From NCBI RefSeq assembly GCF_014648695.1, contig NZ_BMRP01000027.1, positions 1 to 44,275 on the forward strand: a stretch of 44,275 nt of DNA, in the 5' to 3' direction. Source of the stretch: Streptomyces albospinus (lineage in GTDB: Bacteria; Actinomycetota; Actinomycetes; Streptomycetales; Streptomycetaceae). Below the pieces are notes generated by a model. The model was not told the origin of the DNA. It made no database searches and saw nothing but the letters and a program-made list of their open reading frames with translations. Below, piece after piece: positions 25,451-32,114 of this stretch; the first letter of the stretch is position 1; each line of letters starts with the position of its first letter. The translations under genes and the position numbers were made by a program.

Positions 25451-25756
25451 ATGTCTGAACTGCAGCACGAAGTGACCGAGTTGGAGCGCAAGTCGGCCAC
25501 CGCCGCCCGGCTCTTCGACATCCGCCGGATCATCGGCGGCCTGTTCGCCCTCTACGGCGTGATCGTCACCATCGCCGGGATCACCGCCTCCGACGCGGAC
25601 CTCCGCAAGGCCCAGGGCATCAACATCAACCTCTGGACCGGCGGCGGCATGCTCGCGCTCGGCGTGTTCTTCCTGGTGTGGCTGAAGCTGCGGCCGATAG
25701 TGCCGCCACCGGCGGCCGAGCCTCAGGCCGAGGGGGAGCGCGGCGCGGGGGACTGA
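25451..25756 (+). CDS. Small two-helix membrane protein downstream of the symporter
   Basis: The 101-residue protein has an N-terminal helix that may be coiled coil (ELQHEVTELERKSATAARLFD), a membrane segment at ~29-46 (GGLFALYGVIVTIAGI), a loop with INLWTGGG, a second membrane segment at ~65-80 (MLALGVFFLVWLKL), and a Pro/Glu-rich tail. Such genes are common in actinobacteria, but I know no assigned function. It is 25 bp after the symporter and is probably co-transcribed, so it may be an accessory subunit. Its 3' end overlaps the convergent response regulator by 34 bp. Confidence 0.78.
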   Translation: MSELQHEVTELERKSATAARLFDIRRIIGGLFALYGVIVTIAGITASDADLRKAQGININLWTGGGMLALGVFFLVWLKLRPIVPPPAAEPQAEGERGAGD

Positions 25757-26412
25757 GCCCGCTCCAGCAGACCGGTGCGGGCGGCCAGCGCCGCCGCCTC
25801 CAGCCGGGAGCCCACCTCCAGCTTCATCAGCACCCGCTGGACGTGCGTCCGCGCGGTGCTGGGCGCGATGTCCATCCCCGCGGCGATCACCCGGGTGTCC
25901 TCGCCGTCCGCGACCCGCATCAGCACCTCGACCTCCCGCGGGGTGAGCAGCTGGAGCAGCCGCGCCCCCTCGTCGTCGGGCTGGGCGGCGGGGTGCAGCA
26001 GCTCCTCGAAGGCATGCTGGAGCAGCTGCGGCGCGATGGCCGCCTCGCCCGCCCGCGCCTTGATCATCGCCCGTTCGACGCCCTCGATCCGCTCGTCGTT
26101 GCGGACGTAGCCGGAGGCCCCGGCGGCGAAGGCTGCGGCGATCCCGCGCGGGCTGGGCACCGGCCCGAGCACCACCACCGCGACCTGCGGGCGTTCCTTC
26201 TTGATCCGTACGACCGGGTCGAACGCCCCCGGCTCGGCGGGCTCCGCGGTGCCCAGCAGGCACACCTCGGGCGCCCGGCTCACCACCAGGTCCGCGGCCC
26301 CGGCGCTGGGCGCCGCCGCCGCCAGGACGCGGTGCCCGCGCAGCTTGAGAGCCGAGGCGAGCGCCTCGGCGAGCAGCCGGTGGTCATCGACCACCATGAG
26401 CCGTACGCCCAT
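25723..26412 (-). CDS. Orphan LuxR-type regulator with a degenerate receiver domain
   Basis: The 229-residue product begins VRLMVVDDHRLLAEALASALKLRGH as in response regulators, but the position of the phospho-acceptor Asp is Gly54 (EVCLLGTAEP), the conserved Thr/Ser is Gly (VVVLGPVPSP) and the conserved Lys is Arg104 (GYVRND). It is therefore unlikely to be phosphorylated in the normal way. The C-terminal LuxR helix-turn-helix is intact (LTPREVEVLMRVADGEDTRVIAAGMDIAPSTARTHVQRVLMKLEV). No kinase is adjacent. Its 3' end overlaps the convergent small membrane protein by 34 bp (25723-25756). Confidence 0.87.
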   Translation of the reverse strand: MGVRLMVVDDHRLLAEALASALKLRGHRVLAAAAPSAGAADLVVSRAPEVCLLGTAEPAEPGAFDPVVRIKKERPQVAVVVLGPVPSPRGIAAAFAAGASGYVRNDERIEGVERAMIKARAGEAAIAPQLLQHAFEELLHPAAQPDDEGARLLQLLTPREVEVLMRVADGEDTRVIAAGMDIAPSTARTHVQRVLMKLEVGSRLEAAALAARTGLLERAQSPAPRSPSA

Positions 26413-26544
26413 CGGGCAAACCCCCTCAACTCCCCGGCCCGGCCATATGTCCCCGGGAAGCTACACGCTCGGCAGGCGATGCGCGCCCCCCAGAAGGAGG
26501 AAGACCACCGGAACGCGGGAATCCCGGCCAATCGGGGCCGGTTG

Positions 26545-26565
26545 CCGCCCGTCCCTCACGGGCGG
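26545..26565 (-). terminator. Hairpin terminator after the ABC-F gene
   Basis: CCGCCCGT (26545-26552) and ACGGGCGG (26558-26565) with a CCCTC loop, 40 nt past the ABC-F stop on the minus strand. Confidence 0.55.
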
Positions 26566-26604
26566 GCGGCAGCCCCGGCGGCCGGGAAGGCAGCCGGGCG
26601 GACG

Positions 26605-28407
26605 TCAGGCGTCCTCCGCCAGCTCCAGCCAGCGCATCTCCAACTCCTCGCGCTGGGCCGCGAGTTCACGCAGTTCGGCGTCGAGTCCGGCGACCTTCTC
26701 GAAGTCGGTGGCGTGCTCGGCGAGCTGCGCGTGGACCGCGGATTCCTTGTCCCCGATCTTGTCCAGTTGCCGCTCGATCCGCTGGAGTTCCTTCTGCGCC
26801 GCGCGGTTGACGGCGGCCGGCTTCTTGGGGGCCGCGGCGGCCGGCTGGGCGGGCGCCGGCACCGCCGCCTCGATCATCTTCTGGCGGCGCTCCAGGTACT
26901 CGTCCAGACCGCGCGGCAGCATCCGCAGGGCGGCGTCCCCGAGGAGCGCGAAGACCCGGTCGGTGGTGCGCTCGACGAAGTAGCGGTCGTGGCTGATCAC
27001 GATCAGCGAGCCGGGCCAGCCGTCGAGCAGGTCCTCCAGCTGCGTCAGCGTCTCGATGTCCAGGTCGTTGGTCGGCTCGTCCAGGAACAGCACGTTCGGC
27101 TCGTCCATCAGCAGCCGCAGGATCTGGAGCCGGCGCCGCTCACCGCCCGAGAGGTCGCCGACCGGCGTCCACTGCTTCTCCTTCGTGAAGCCGAACTTCT
27201 CGCACAGCTGCCCCGCGGTCATCTCCCGGCCCTTGCCGAGGTCCACCCGGTCGCGCACCTGCTGGACGGCCTCCAGGACCCGTACGGCCGGGTCCAGTTC
27301 GGCTACCTCCTGCGAGAGGTACGCCAGCTTCACGGTCCTGCCGACGACGACCTTGCCCGCCGCGGGCTGCGTCTCACCCTCCGTACGCGCCGCCGCGGCG
27401 AGCGTACGCAGCAGCGAGGTCTTGCCGGCGCCGTTGACACCCACCAGACCGATCCGGTCCCCCGGCCCCAACTGCCACGTCAGATGCTTCAGCAGCACCT
27501 TCGGCCCGGCCTGAACGGTCACACCCTCCAGTTCGAAGACCGTCTTGCCGAGCCTGGAGCTGGCGAACTTCATCAACTCGGCGCTGTCCCGCGGCGGCGG
27601 CACATCCGCGATCAGCTCGTTGGCCGCCTCGATCCGGAACCGCGGCTTGCTCGTCCGCGCCGGCGCACCGCGCCGCAGCCAGGCCAGTTCCTTCCGCATC
27701 AGGTTCTGCCGCTTGGCCTCCTCGGAGGCGGCGATCCGCTCCCGCTCGGCCCGCGCGAAGACGTAGTCGGAGTAGCCGCCCTCGTACTCGTGGACGGTGC
27801 CGCGCTGCACGTCCCACATCCGGGTCGCGACCTGGTCCAGGAACCACCGGTCGTGGGTGACCACGACCAGCGCGGACCGCCGGGCGCTCAGGTGCCGCGC
27901 CAACCAGGAGATCCCCTCCACATCGAGGTGGTTGGTCGGCTCGTCGAGCACGATCAGGTCCTGCTCGGCGATCAGCAGCTTCGCGAGCGCGATCCGCCGC
28001 CGCTCACCACCGGACAGCGGCCCGATCACGGTGTCCAGGCCCTGATCGAACCCCGGCAGGTGCAGATCCCCGAACAGCCCGGTCAGCACGTCCCGGATCT
28101 TGGCGTTGCCCGCCCACTCATGATCGGCGAGATCGCCGATCACCTCGTGCCGGATGGTGGCGGCCGGGTCCAGCGAATCATGCTGGGTGAGCACGCCGAG
28201 CCGCAGACCGCCGGAGTGCGTCACCCGGCCCACGTCGGCGGACTCCAGCTTGGCGAGGATCCGGATCAGGGTGGTCTTGCCGTCGCCGTTACGGCCGACG
28301 ACGCCGATCCGGTCGCCCTCATTGACGCCGAGGGAGACACCGTCGAGCAGCGCACGCGTCCCGTACACCTTGTCGACGGCTTCCAGATTGACGAGGTTGA
28401 CGGCCAT
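26605..28407 (-). CDS. ABC-F family ATPase (Uup-like, ribosome-associated)
   Basis: The 600-residue protein has two ABC domains in tandem and no membrane segments. Domain 1 has Walker A GRNGDGKTT (38-46), LSGGERRRIALAKLLIAEQDLIVLDEPTNHLD. Domain 2 has GVNGAGKTSL, LSGGERRRLQILRLLMDEPNVLFLDEPTNDLD. The inter-domain linker is rich in Arg/Lys. A C-terminal coiled coil (QKELQRIERQLDKIGDKESAVHAQLAEHATDFEKVAGLDAELREL, shown in parts: KELQRIERQLDKI, LAEHATDFEKV) places it with the Uup subgroup. ABC-F proteins act on ribosomes or related complexes rather than as transporters; antibiotic resistance is possible but not indicated. The ATG at 28407 was chosen by the conserved MAVNLVNLEAVDKVYG start. Confidence 0.93.
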   Translation of the reverse strand: MAVNLVNLEAVDKVYGTRALLDGVSLGVNEGDRIGVVGRNGDGKTTLIRILAKLESADVGRVTHSGGLRLGVLTQHDSLDPAATIRHEVIGDLADHEWAGNAKIRDVLTGLFGDLHLPGFDQGLDTVIGPLSGGERRRIALAKLLIAEQDLIVLDEPTNHLDVEGISWLARHLSARRSALVVVTHDRWFLDQVATRMWDVQRGTVHEYEGGYSDYVFARAERERIAASEEAKRQNLMRKELAWLRRGAPARTSKPRFRIEAANELIADVPPPRDSAELMKFASSRLGKTVFELEGVTVQAGPKVLLKHLTWQLGPGDRIGLVGVNGAGKTSLLRTLAAAARTEGETQPAAGKVVVGRTVKLAYLSQEVAELDPAVRVLEAVQQVRDRVDLGKGREMTAGQLCEKFGFTKEKQWTPVGDLSGGERRRLQILRLLMDEPNVLFLDEPTNDLDIETLTQLEDLLDGWPGSLIVISHDRYFVERTTDRVFALLGDAALRMLPRGLDEYLERRQKMIEAAVPAPAQPAAAAPKKPAAVNRAAQKELQRIERQLDKIGDKESAVHAQLAEHATDFEKVAGLDAELRELAAQREELEMRWLELAEDA

Positions 28408-28592
28408 CTCACTCCTGGTCTGTGCATCCCCGGTCGGGGACGGGTCGGCTTCAAGAGTAGTCGGCGCGGGGTGGGTGTCTTGGGGGGAGGATGGGGGCGG
28501 CTGCCGGGGGGCAGGAGCGGGGCGGTCACTGTTTGTGATGACGCGCGGCGAGACGGCCGCGCCGTGGACGAGCAGGCCGAAGAATCCCACCC

Positions 28593-29165
28593 ATGGAACA
28601 TCGATGGCCGAAACCCCCGCCGGACGGGTACGCGGTAGACGACCTGTTCACGCTGCCGCATCTCCCGCCGCATACCCAATTGATCGACGGGAGCCTGGTT
28701 TTCGTGAGTCGGCAGTGCATCTTCCACGCCGATGTGATCGACCTGCTGGTGGGTGGCCTGCGCACGAGTCGGCCCGCCGAGGTCAGGGTCAGGCGCGAGA
28801 TGACCGTCATCCTCGACAAGCGCAACGGTCCGGAGCCCGATGTGAGCGTGATCCGGACTGACGCGATCACCGGACCGGACCAGTCGAGCTACCAGGCCAG
28901 CGACGTTCCGCTCGCCATCGAGGTCGTCTCCCCGGATTCGGAATCCCGCGATCGCACGACCAAGCCGTGGAAGTACGCCGCCGCCGGGATCGAGAACTTC
29001 TGGCGAGTCGAGGAGAGCGGAACGAGCGGCAAACCCGTCGTCCACGTCTACGAACTCGACCCGGTCACGGAGGCCTATGTGCACGCCGGTATCCACCGCG
29101 ACCGGATCAAGGTCGACAGGCCCTACGCCATCGACATCGACCTGACCGCCATCGACGAGCTTTAA
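28593..29165 (+). CDS. Uma2-family putative PD-(D/E)XK endonuclease (DUF820)
   Basis: The 190-residue protein follows the Uma2/DUF820 pattern: YELIDGSLV-like TQLIDGSLVFVS, a His-rich helix (QCIFHADVIDLLVGGL), RREMTVIL, the metal-binding EPDVSVIR and PLAIEVVSPDSESRD, then the Lys-bearing TTKPWKYAAAGIENFWRVE. The D...E-x-V...K arrangement fits the restriction-endonuclease-like fold. The cellular role of Uma2 proteins is not established; they are abundant in Streptomyces and cyanobacteria. Its stop overlaps the convergent DUF397 stop by 3 bases. It may belong with the XRE/DUF397 pair and the second Uma2-like gene at 31518. Confidence 0.8.
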   Translation: MEHRWPKPPPDGYAVDDLFTLPHLPPHTQLIDGSLVFVSRQCIFHADVIDLLVGGLRTSRPAEVRVRREMTVILDKRNGPEPDVSVIRTDAITGPDQSSYQASDVPLAIEVVSPDSESRDRTTKPWKYAAAGIENFWRVEESGTSGKPVVHVYELDPVTEAYVHAGIHRDRIKVDRPYAIDIDLTAIDEL

Positions 29166-29446
29166 GCGTCGCCCTTGACGGCCGAGACGAACGACGACCA
29201 TCCGGCGGCGGAGAAGACCAGCGCGGGCCCCTGCGGATCCTTGCTGTCCCGGACGGGGACGATGCCGGGGAGGCCGTCGGCGACCTCGACGCACTCACCG
29301 CCGGTGCCGTTGCTGTAACTACTCTTGCGCCAGTACGCAGCCCCGTGGAACCCCTCGCCGACCTCGATGCAGTTGCCGCCGGTGCCGTTGCTGTAACTGC
29401 TCTTACGCCACGCAGCGTTACTCAAGTAGAGCGCTGTGCTTGCCAT
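29162..29446 (-). CDS. DUF397 protein with a duplicated domain
   Basis: The 94-residue product contains a partial and a complete DUF397 domain. The first is AAWRKSSYSNGTGGNCIEV (11-29). The second is YWRKSSYSNGTGGECVEVAD onward, with VPVRDSKDPQGPALVFSAAGW. DUF397 proteins are partners of XRE/DUF5753 regulators of the WhiJ type in Streptomyces, where the small protein is thought to modulate the regulator. Its ATG lies inside the 3' end of the XRE gene (29-bp overlap), so translation is coupled. The duplicated segments are nearly identical at DNA level (29354-29410 and 29276-29332). Confidence 0.9.
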   Translation of the reverse strand: MASTALYLSNAAWRKSSYSNGTGGNCIEVGEGFHGAAYWRKSSYSNGTGGECVEVADGLPGIVPVRDSKDPQGPALVFSAAGWSSFVSAVKGDA

Positions 29447-30278
29447 TTCGGAAGTCCCCTGCCGCTGTCTCGATCATGGACAGAGACGCCGCGGGCGACA
29501 GTGCGGCGGCCCTGAGCAGATCGTACGACTCGCGGTACTGCTTCACGAGCGGCGGATAGTCGATGAGTTGGCCGCTGTGCAGGCTCTCGACGTACACGAC
29601 TGGCGGCGCGTCGGCGAAGGTCATGACGCGGATCTCGCCCGTCATGAGTGGATGGAGGCCCCCCGATTCCGGGAGGAGCTGGAAAATCGCATGCGTGGTC
29701 CTGATCACCTTCGCGATGTGCTCCAGCAGTTCCGCCATCTGCTCGTCCGGGAGGGCAGGGCGACGGATCAGCGACTCGTCGAGGATCGCCCAGAGCTTCG
29801 GGGGAACCTCCGCTTCGAAGATCGCCGCCCGGGACATGCGGGCCGCCACCTTCTCCTCGACCTCTTCGCCCGAGGCGCGGGGCATGACAGCCCGCACGAC
29901 CGCCCGCGTGTACGCAGGCGTCTGAAGCAGCCCGGGAACGAGCATCGGCGCCCACTCGTCGATCGTCTCCGCCCGCTGCTCCATCTCCAGCGCGTCCGCG
30001 AAGTACTCCGCGTGACCCGCCCGGCGGGCCTTCGCCACCGCCTCACAGCGACGCTCGAAAAAACCGTTCGTGTTGAGCTTCTTGTCGATGTGGATGGCCA
30101 GGTCCATCGGCATTCCACACTCCCCACGCTCGATTCGGCTGAGCAGCGGGATGCCGCGGTAGCTGCCTTCCACTAACTGTTCGAGCGTGAGTCCGGCCTG
30201 CTCCCGGAGGTAGCGCATCTCGGCGCCGTAGAAGCACGGGACGCTGGCCGAGGGATCGGCGTCCTTGCGAGGGGGCAT
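29418..30278 (-). CDS. XRE-family regulator with DUF5753 (WhiJ-like), carries a TTA codon
   Basis: The 286-residue product has an N-terminal HTH (FYGAEMRYLREQAGLTLEQL, then YRGIPLLSRIERGECGMPMD, residues ~17-60) and a C-terminal DUF5753 domain from ~100 (YFADALEMEQRAETIDEWAPMLVPGLLQTPAYTRAVVRA ends near 130; then RMSRAAIFEAEVPPKLWAILDESLIRR and PPVVYVESLHSGQLID). Regulators of this class with DUF397 partners control development and secondary metabolism in Streptomyces (WhiJ group). Leu35 is encoded by TTA (30176-30174), so full expression should depend on the bldA tRNA. The ATG at 30278 is preceded by a ~390-bp divergent control region. Confidence 0.9.
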   Translation of the reverse strand: MPPRKDADPSASVPCFYGAEMRYLREQAGLTLEQLVEGSYRGIPLLSRIERGECGMPMDLAIHIDKKLNTNGFFERRCEAVAKARRAGHAEYFADALEMEQRAETIDEWAPMLVPGLLQTPAYTRAVVRAVMPRASGEEVEEKVAARMSRAAIFEAEVPPKLWAILDESLIRRPALPDEQMAELLEHIAKVIRTTHAIFQLLPESGGLHPLMTGEIRVMTFADAPPVVYVESLHSGQLIDYPPLVKQYRESYDLLRAAALSPAASLSMIETAAGDFRNGKHSALLE

Positions 30279-30391
30279 AACTCACCACCGCTACTTGCTG
30301 GTTGCCCGGTACAACGCGATTCCTCGGCACGCTACGCGCGTGCGCTGCCGCCGCGTGAGCGATTCGTCGCAATGCGCACGGAAGGGTGCTC

Positions 30392-30433
30392 ACCGGGTCG
30401 CAGGTTTCCGCGACCCGGTGGGCCGGGTCGCGG
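30392..30433. promoter_or_regulatory. Three alternating complementary half-sites / mutually exclusive hairpins
   Basis: Segment A ACCGGGTCGC (30392-30401) is complementary to B GCGACCCGGT (30410-30419). B with two preceding bases, CCGCGACCCGG (30408-30418), is complementary to C CCGGGTCGCGG (30423-30433). RNA could form A:B or B:C but not both; as DNA these are three regularly placed half-sites. Confidence 0.65.
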
Positions 30434-30520
30434 TCCGGCACGACGTAAAGGCAAAAGCCCGGGGAAAATACCCACCCAACCCCTCCGGCCTCCCCGTCGC
30501 CCCACCACCCATACGGGTGA

Positions 30521-30565
30521 CATATGCCAACTCGGTTGGGATTGGGGCGGGTTGAGCGGCATATG
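30521..30565. promoter_or_regulatory. Inverted repeat cluster upstream of the wHTH gene
   Basis: Outer arms CATATGCC (30521-30528) and GGCATATG (30558-30565) are perfect complements 29 bp apart. The left arm runs directly into CCAAC-TCG-GTTGG (30527-30539). The rare NdeI-like CATATG words stand out in this GC-rich DNA. A dimeric regulator, perhaps the wHTH protein itself, could bind here. Confidence 0.5.
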
Positions 30566-30666
30566 CTCGCCGCGTCACGTGCACCACCGCACACATGCTT
30601 CGGCCCCCGGCCGGGACTGGCATCCCGAACGAGGGCCTGACCACCCAGGAAGAAATCACCTTCCCG

Positions 30667-31521
30667 ATGGCTCTCAAGAACCCTAGCGCGCCCTCGCGCC
30701 CCGTGTCCCGCGTTCCCGCGCCGACTCCCTCGTCCGGCGTCATCCACGTCAACTCCCGTCACACCAGCCGCTACACGGTCGTCGGCAACCACCTCGCCCA
30801 GCACCACGGGCTGACGCTCGTCGCGATCGGGCTCGCCGTCCACATCCAGTCACTGCCCGCCGGGGCGCGCATCGGCATCAAGTGCCTGACCGCTCGCTTC
30901 CCGGAGAGTGAGGCCCGTATCGCCTCCGCGCTGCGGGAGTTGGAGGCGGCCGGGTATCTGAAGCGGACGCGGGAGCGGCTGCCGAGCGGACGGGTCGTGA
31001 CGCGCACGGTCTCGTACAACCAGCCGGGCGCGGCCCCGTGCCCAGCAACCCGTCCCGCCCAACGGGCCCCGAGGCCGAAACGGGAACCGAAGCCGAGGCC
31101 GGGGCCGAGGCCGGAGCGTGCGCCGCTGCCCACCCCACGTCGTCGCGATCCTGTGGGTGCGCAAACGGCCCACCGCATCCTCGTGGAGCTGCGGCGCGAT
31201 GATCCGCGCCTGCTGCTCTCCGAGGCGGATGTGGCGCGCCTCTCCCCGGCCGTGGCCGCCTGGCTGGAACGCGAGGCGCCGCCCGAAGCCGTACGCCGTA
31301 CGCTCACCGCCGACCTGCCACCCGGTCTCCGTAACCCGGTGGCCTTCCTCGCCCACCGCCTCACGGCGTCACTGCCGCCGCCCCTACCGGCCGCCGGCCC
31401 GGCCCCCGCACGCCCGGACCCCCTCCAGACCTGCGACGGCTGCGAGCGCGCCTTCCGCGCTCCGCGACCGGGGCTGTGCGGCGACTGCCGATCCGATCCC
31501 GTGGAGGTTTCCAGGCCATGA
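30667..31521 (+). CDS. Winged-helix protein with C-terminal zinc ribbon
   Basis: The 284-residue product (start ATG 30667, uncertain: AGGAAG lies 14 nt upstream; an in-frame ATG also exists at 30595) has an N-terminal winged helix region (RYTVVGNHLAQHHGLTLVAIGLAVHIQSLPAG, then LTARFPESEARIASALRELEAAGYLKRTRERLPSGRVVTRTVSY). A Pro/Arg/Lys-rich linker follows (about 125-150), then a helical middle domain (AHRILVELRRDDPRLLLSEADVARLSPAVAAWLE), and CDGCERAF...CGDC, a four-cysteine zinc-binding site. The family is widespread in Streptomyces next to XRE/DUF397 genes; its function is unknown. It overlaps the following Uma2-like gene by 4 bp (ATGA). Confidence 0.8.
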   Translation: MALKNPSAPSRPVSRVPAPTPSSGVIHVNSRHTSRYTVVGNHLAQHHGLTLVAIGLAVHIQSLPAGARIGIKCLTARFPESEARIASALRELEAAGYLKRTRERLPSGRVVTRTVSYNQPGAAPCPATRPAQRAPRPKREPKPRPGPRPERAPLPTPRRRDPVGAQTAHRILVELRRDDPRLLLSEADVARLSPAVAAWLEREAPPEAVRRTLTADLPPGLRNPVAFLAHRLTASLPPPLPAAGPAPARPDPLQTCDGCERAFRAPRPGLCGDCRSDPVEVSRP

Positions 31522-32093
31522 ACACCCCGGCAGGAGCCCGGCTCCGTTACCGAGCGATGCGCGACGCTGTCGAGCAGATCCACGACTCCGTTCCCGGCAA
31601 GTTGGAAATCACCGGCGCAGGCATCGTGCACGACCTGCTATCGCCCGTAGGGCGACACGAGTTGACGGCGGCCCGGGTCAGCCGCCGTCTCGAGAAGGTG
31701 ATGCCGGACGGTCTCGCAGCCCATACCGGGGCTCCGGACGTGGAGGCCGAGTCCCACGGCATCATGCGGCGCCCCGATGTGATGGTGATCGCCGAGGCGT
31801 ACATGGAGGGACAGGGGTCCTTCGCCCCCTGCACCCTCATCGCCGCCATCGAGGTCGTCTCCCGGTCCAATCCAGACAACGACTGGGTCGGCAAGACCCG
31901 GGACTACCCCCTCCTCGGTATCCCCCACTACGTGATCTTCGATCCCCGCACGGGCTCCGGCGCGGTCTTCTCCGACATCCACCCGACGCCGGAGGGCCCC
32001 CGCTACGCCACCCGCAAGGACTTCGTCTACGGCGAGGACGTCACCATCGCCGACTGGACGATCTCGACGGACGGCCTGCCGCGCTACCCGTGA
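31518..32093 (+). CDS. Second Uma2-family putative endonuclease
   Basis: The 191-residue product starts at the ATG at 31518 (GGAGG upstream) and overlaps the wHTH gene by 4 bp. It shows the Uma2 pattern: VPGKLEITGAGIVHDLLSPVGRHELTAARVSRRLEKV, then RRPDVMVIAEAYM with the metal-binding Asp, LIAAIEVVSRSNPDNDWVGKTRDYPLLGIPHYVIFDP with Glu and Lys. All three predicted catalytic residues are present. The gene differs clearly in sequence from the Uma2-like gene at 28593, so the two are not a recent duplication. Translation is coupled to a DNA-binding protein, which suggests shared function. Confidence 0.82.
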   Translation: MNTPAGARLRYRAMRDAVEQIHDSVPGKLEITGAGIVHDLLSPVGRHELTAARVSRRLEKVMPDGLAAHTGAPDVEAESHGIMRRPDVMVIAEAYMEGQGSFAPCTLIAAIEVVSRSNPDNDWVGKTRDYPLLGIPHYVIFDPRTGSGAVFSDIHPTPEGPRYATRKDFVYGEDVTIADWTISTDGLPRYP

Positions 32094-32114
32094 CGCTGCG
32101 CCCGCGCCGGCCCG

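Larger units (their letters stand above)
30279..30666. promoter_or_regulatory. Divergent control region between XRE gene and wHTH gene
   Basis: This 388-bp gap is without a convincing gene. It contains three alternating complementary segments (30392-30433) and, closer to the plus-strand gene, CATATGCC / GGCATATG arms (30521-30528, 30558-30565) with a CCAAC-TCG-GTTGG palindrome (30527-30539). It probably holds promoters and operators for both directions. Confidence 0.5.

Noticed and set aside
26605..28407. Antibiotic resistance ABC-F protein
   Set aside because: The C-terminal coiled coil and housekeeping context point to the Uup-like group; nothing nearby suggests an antibiotic cluster.
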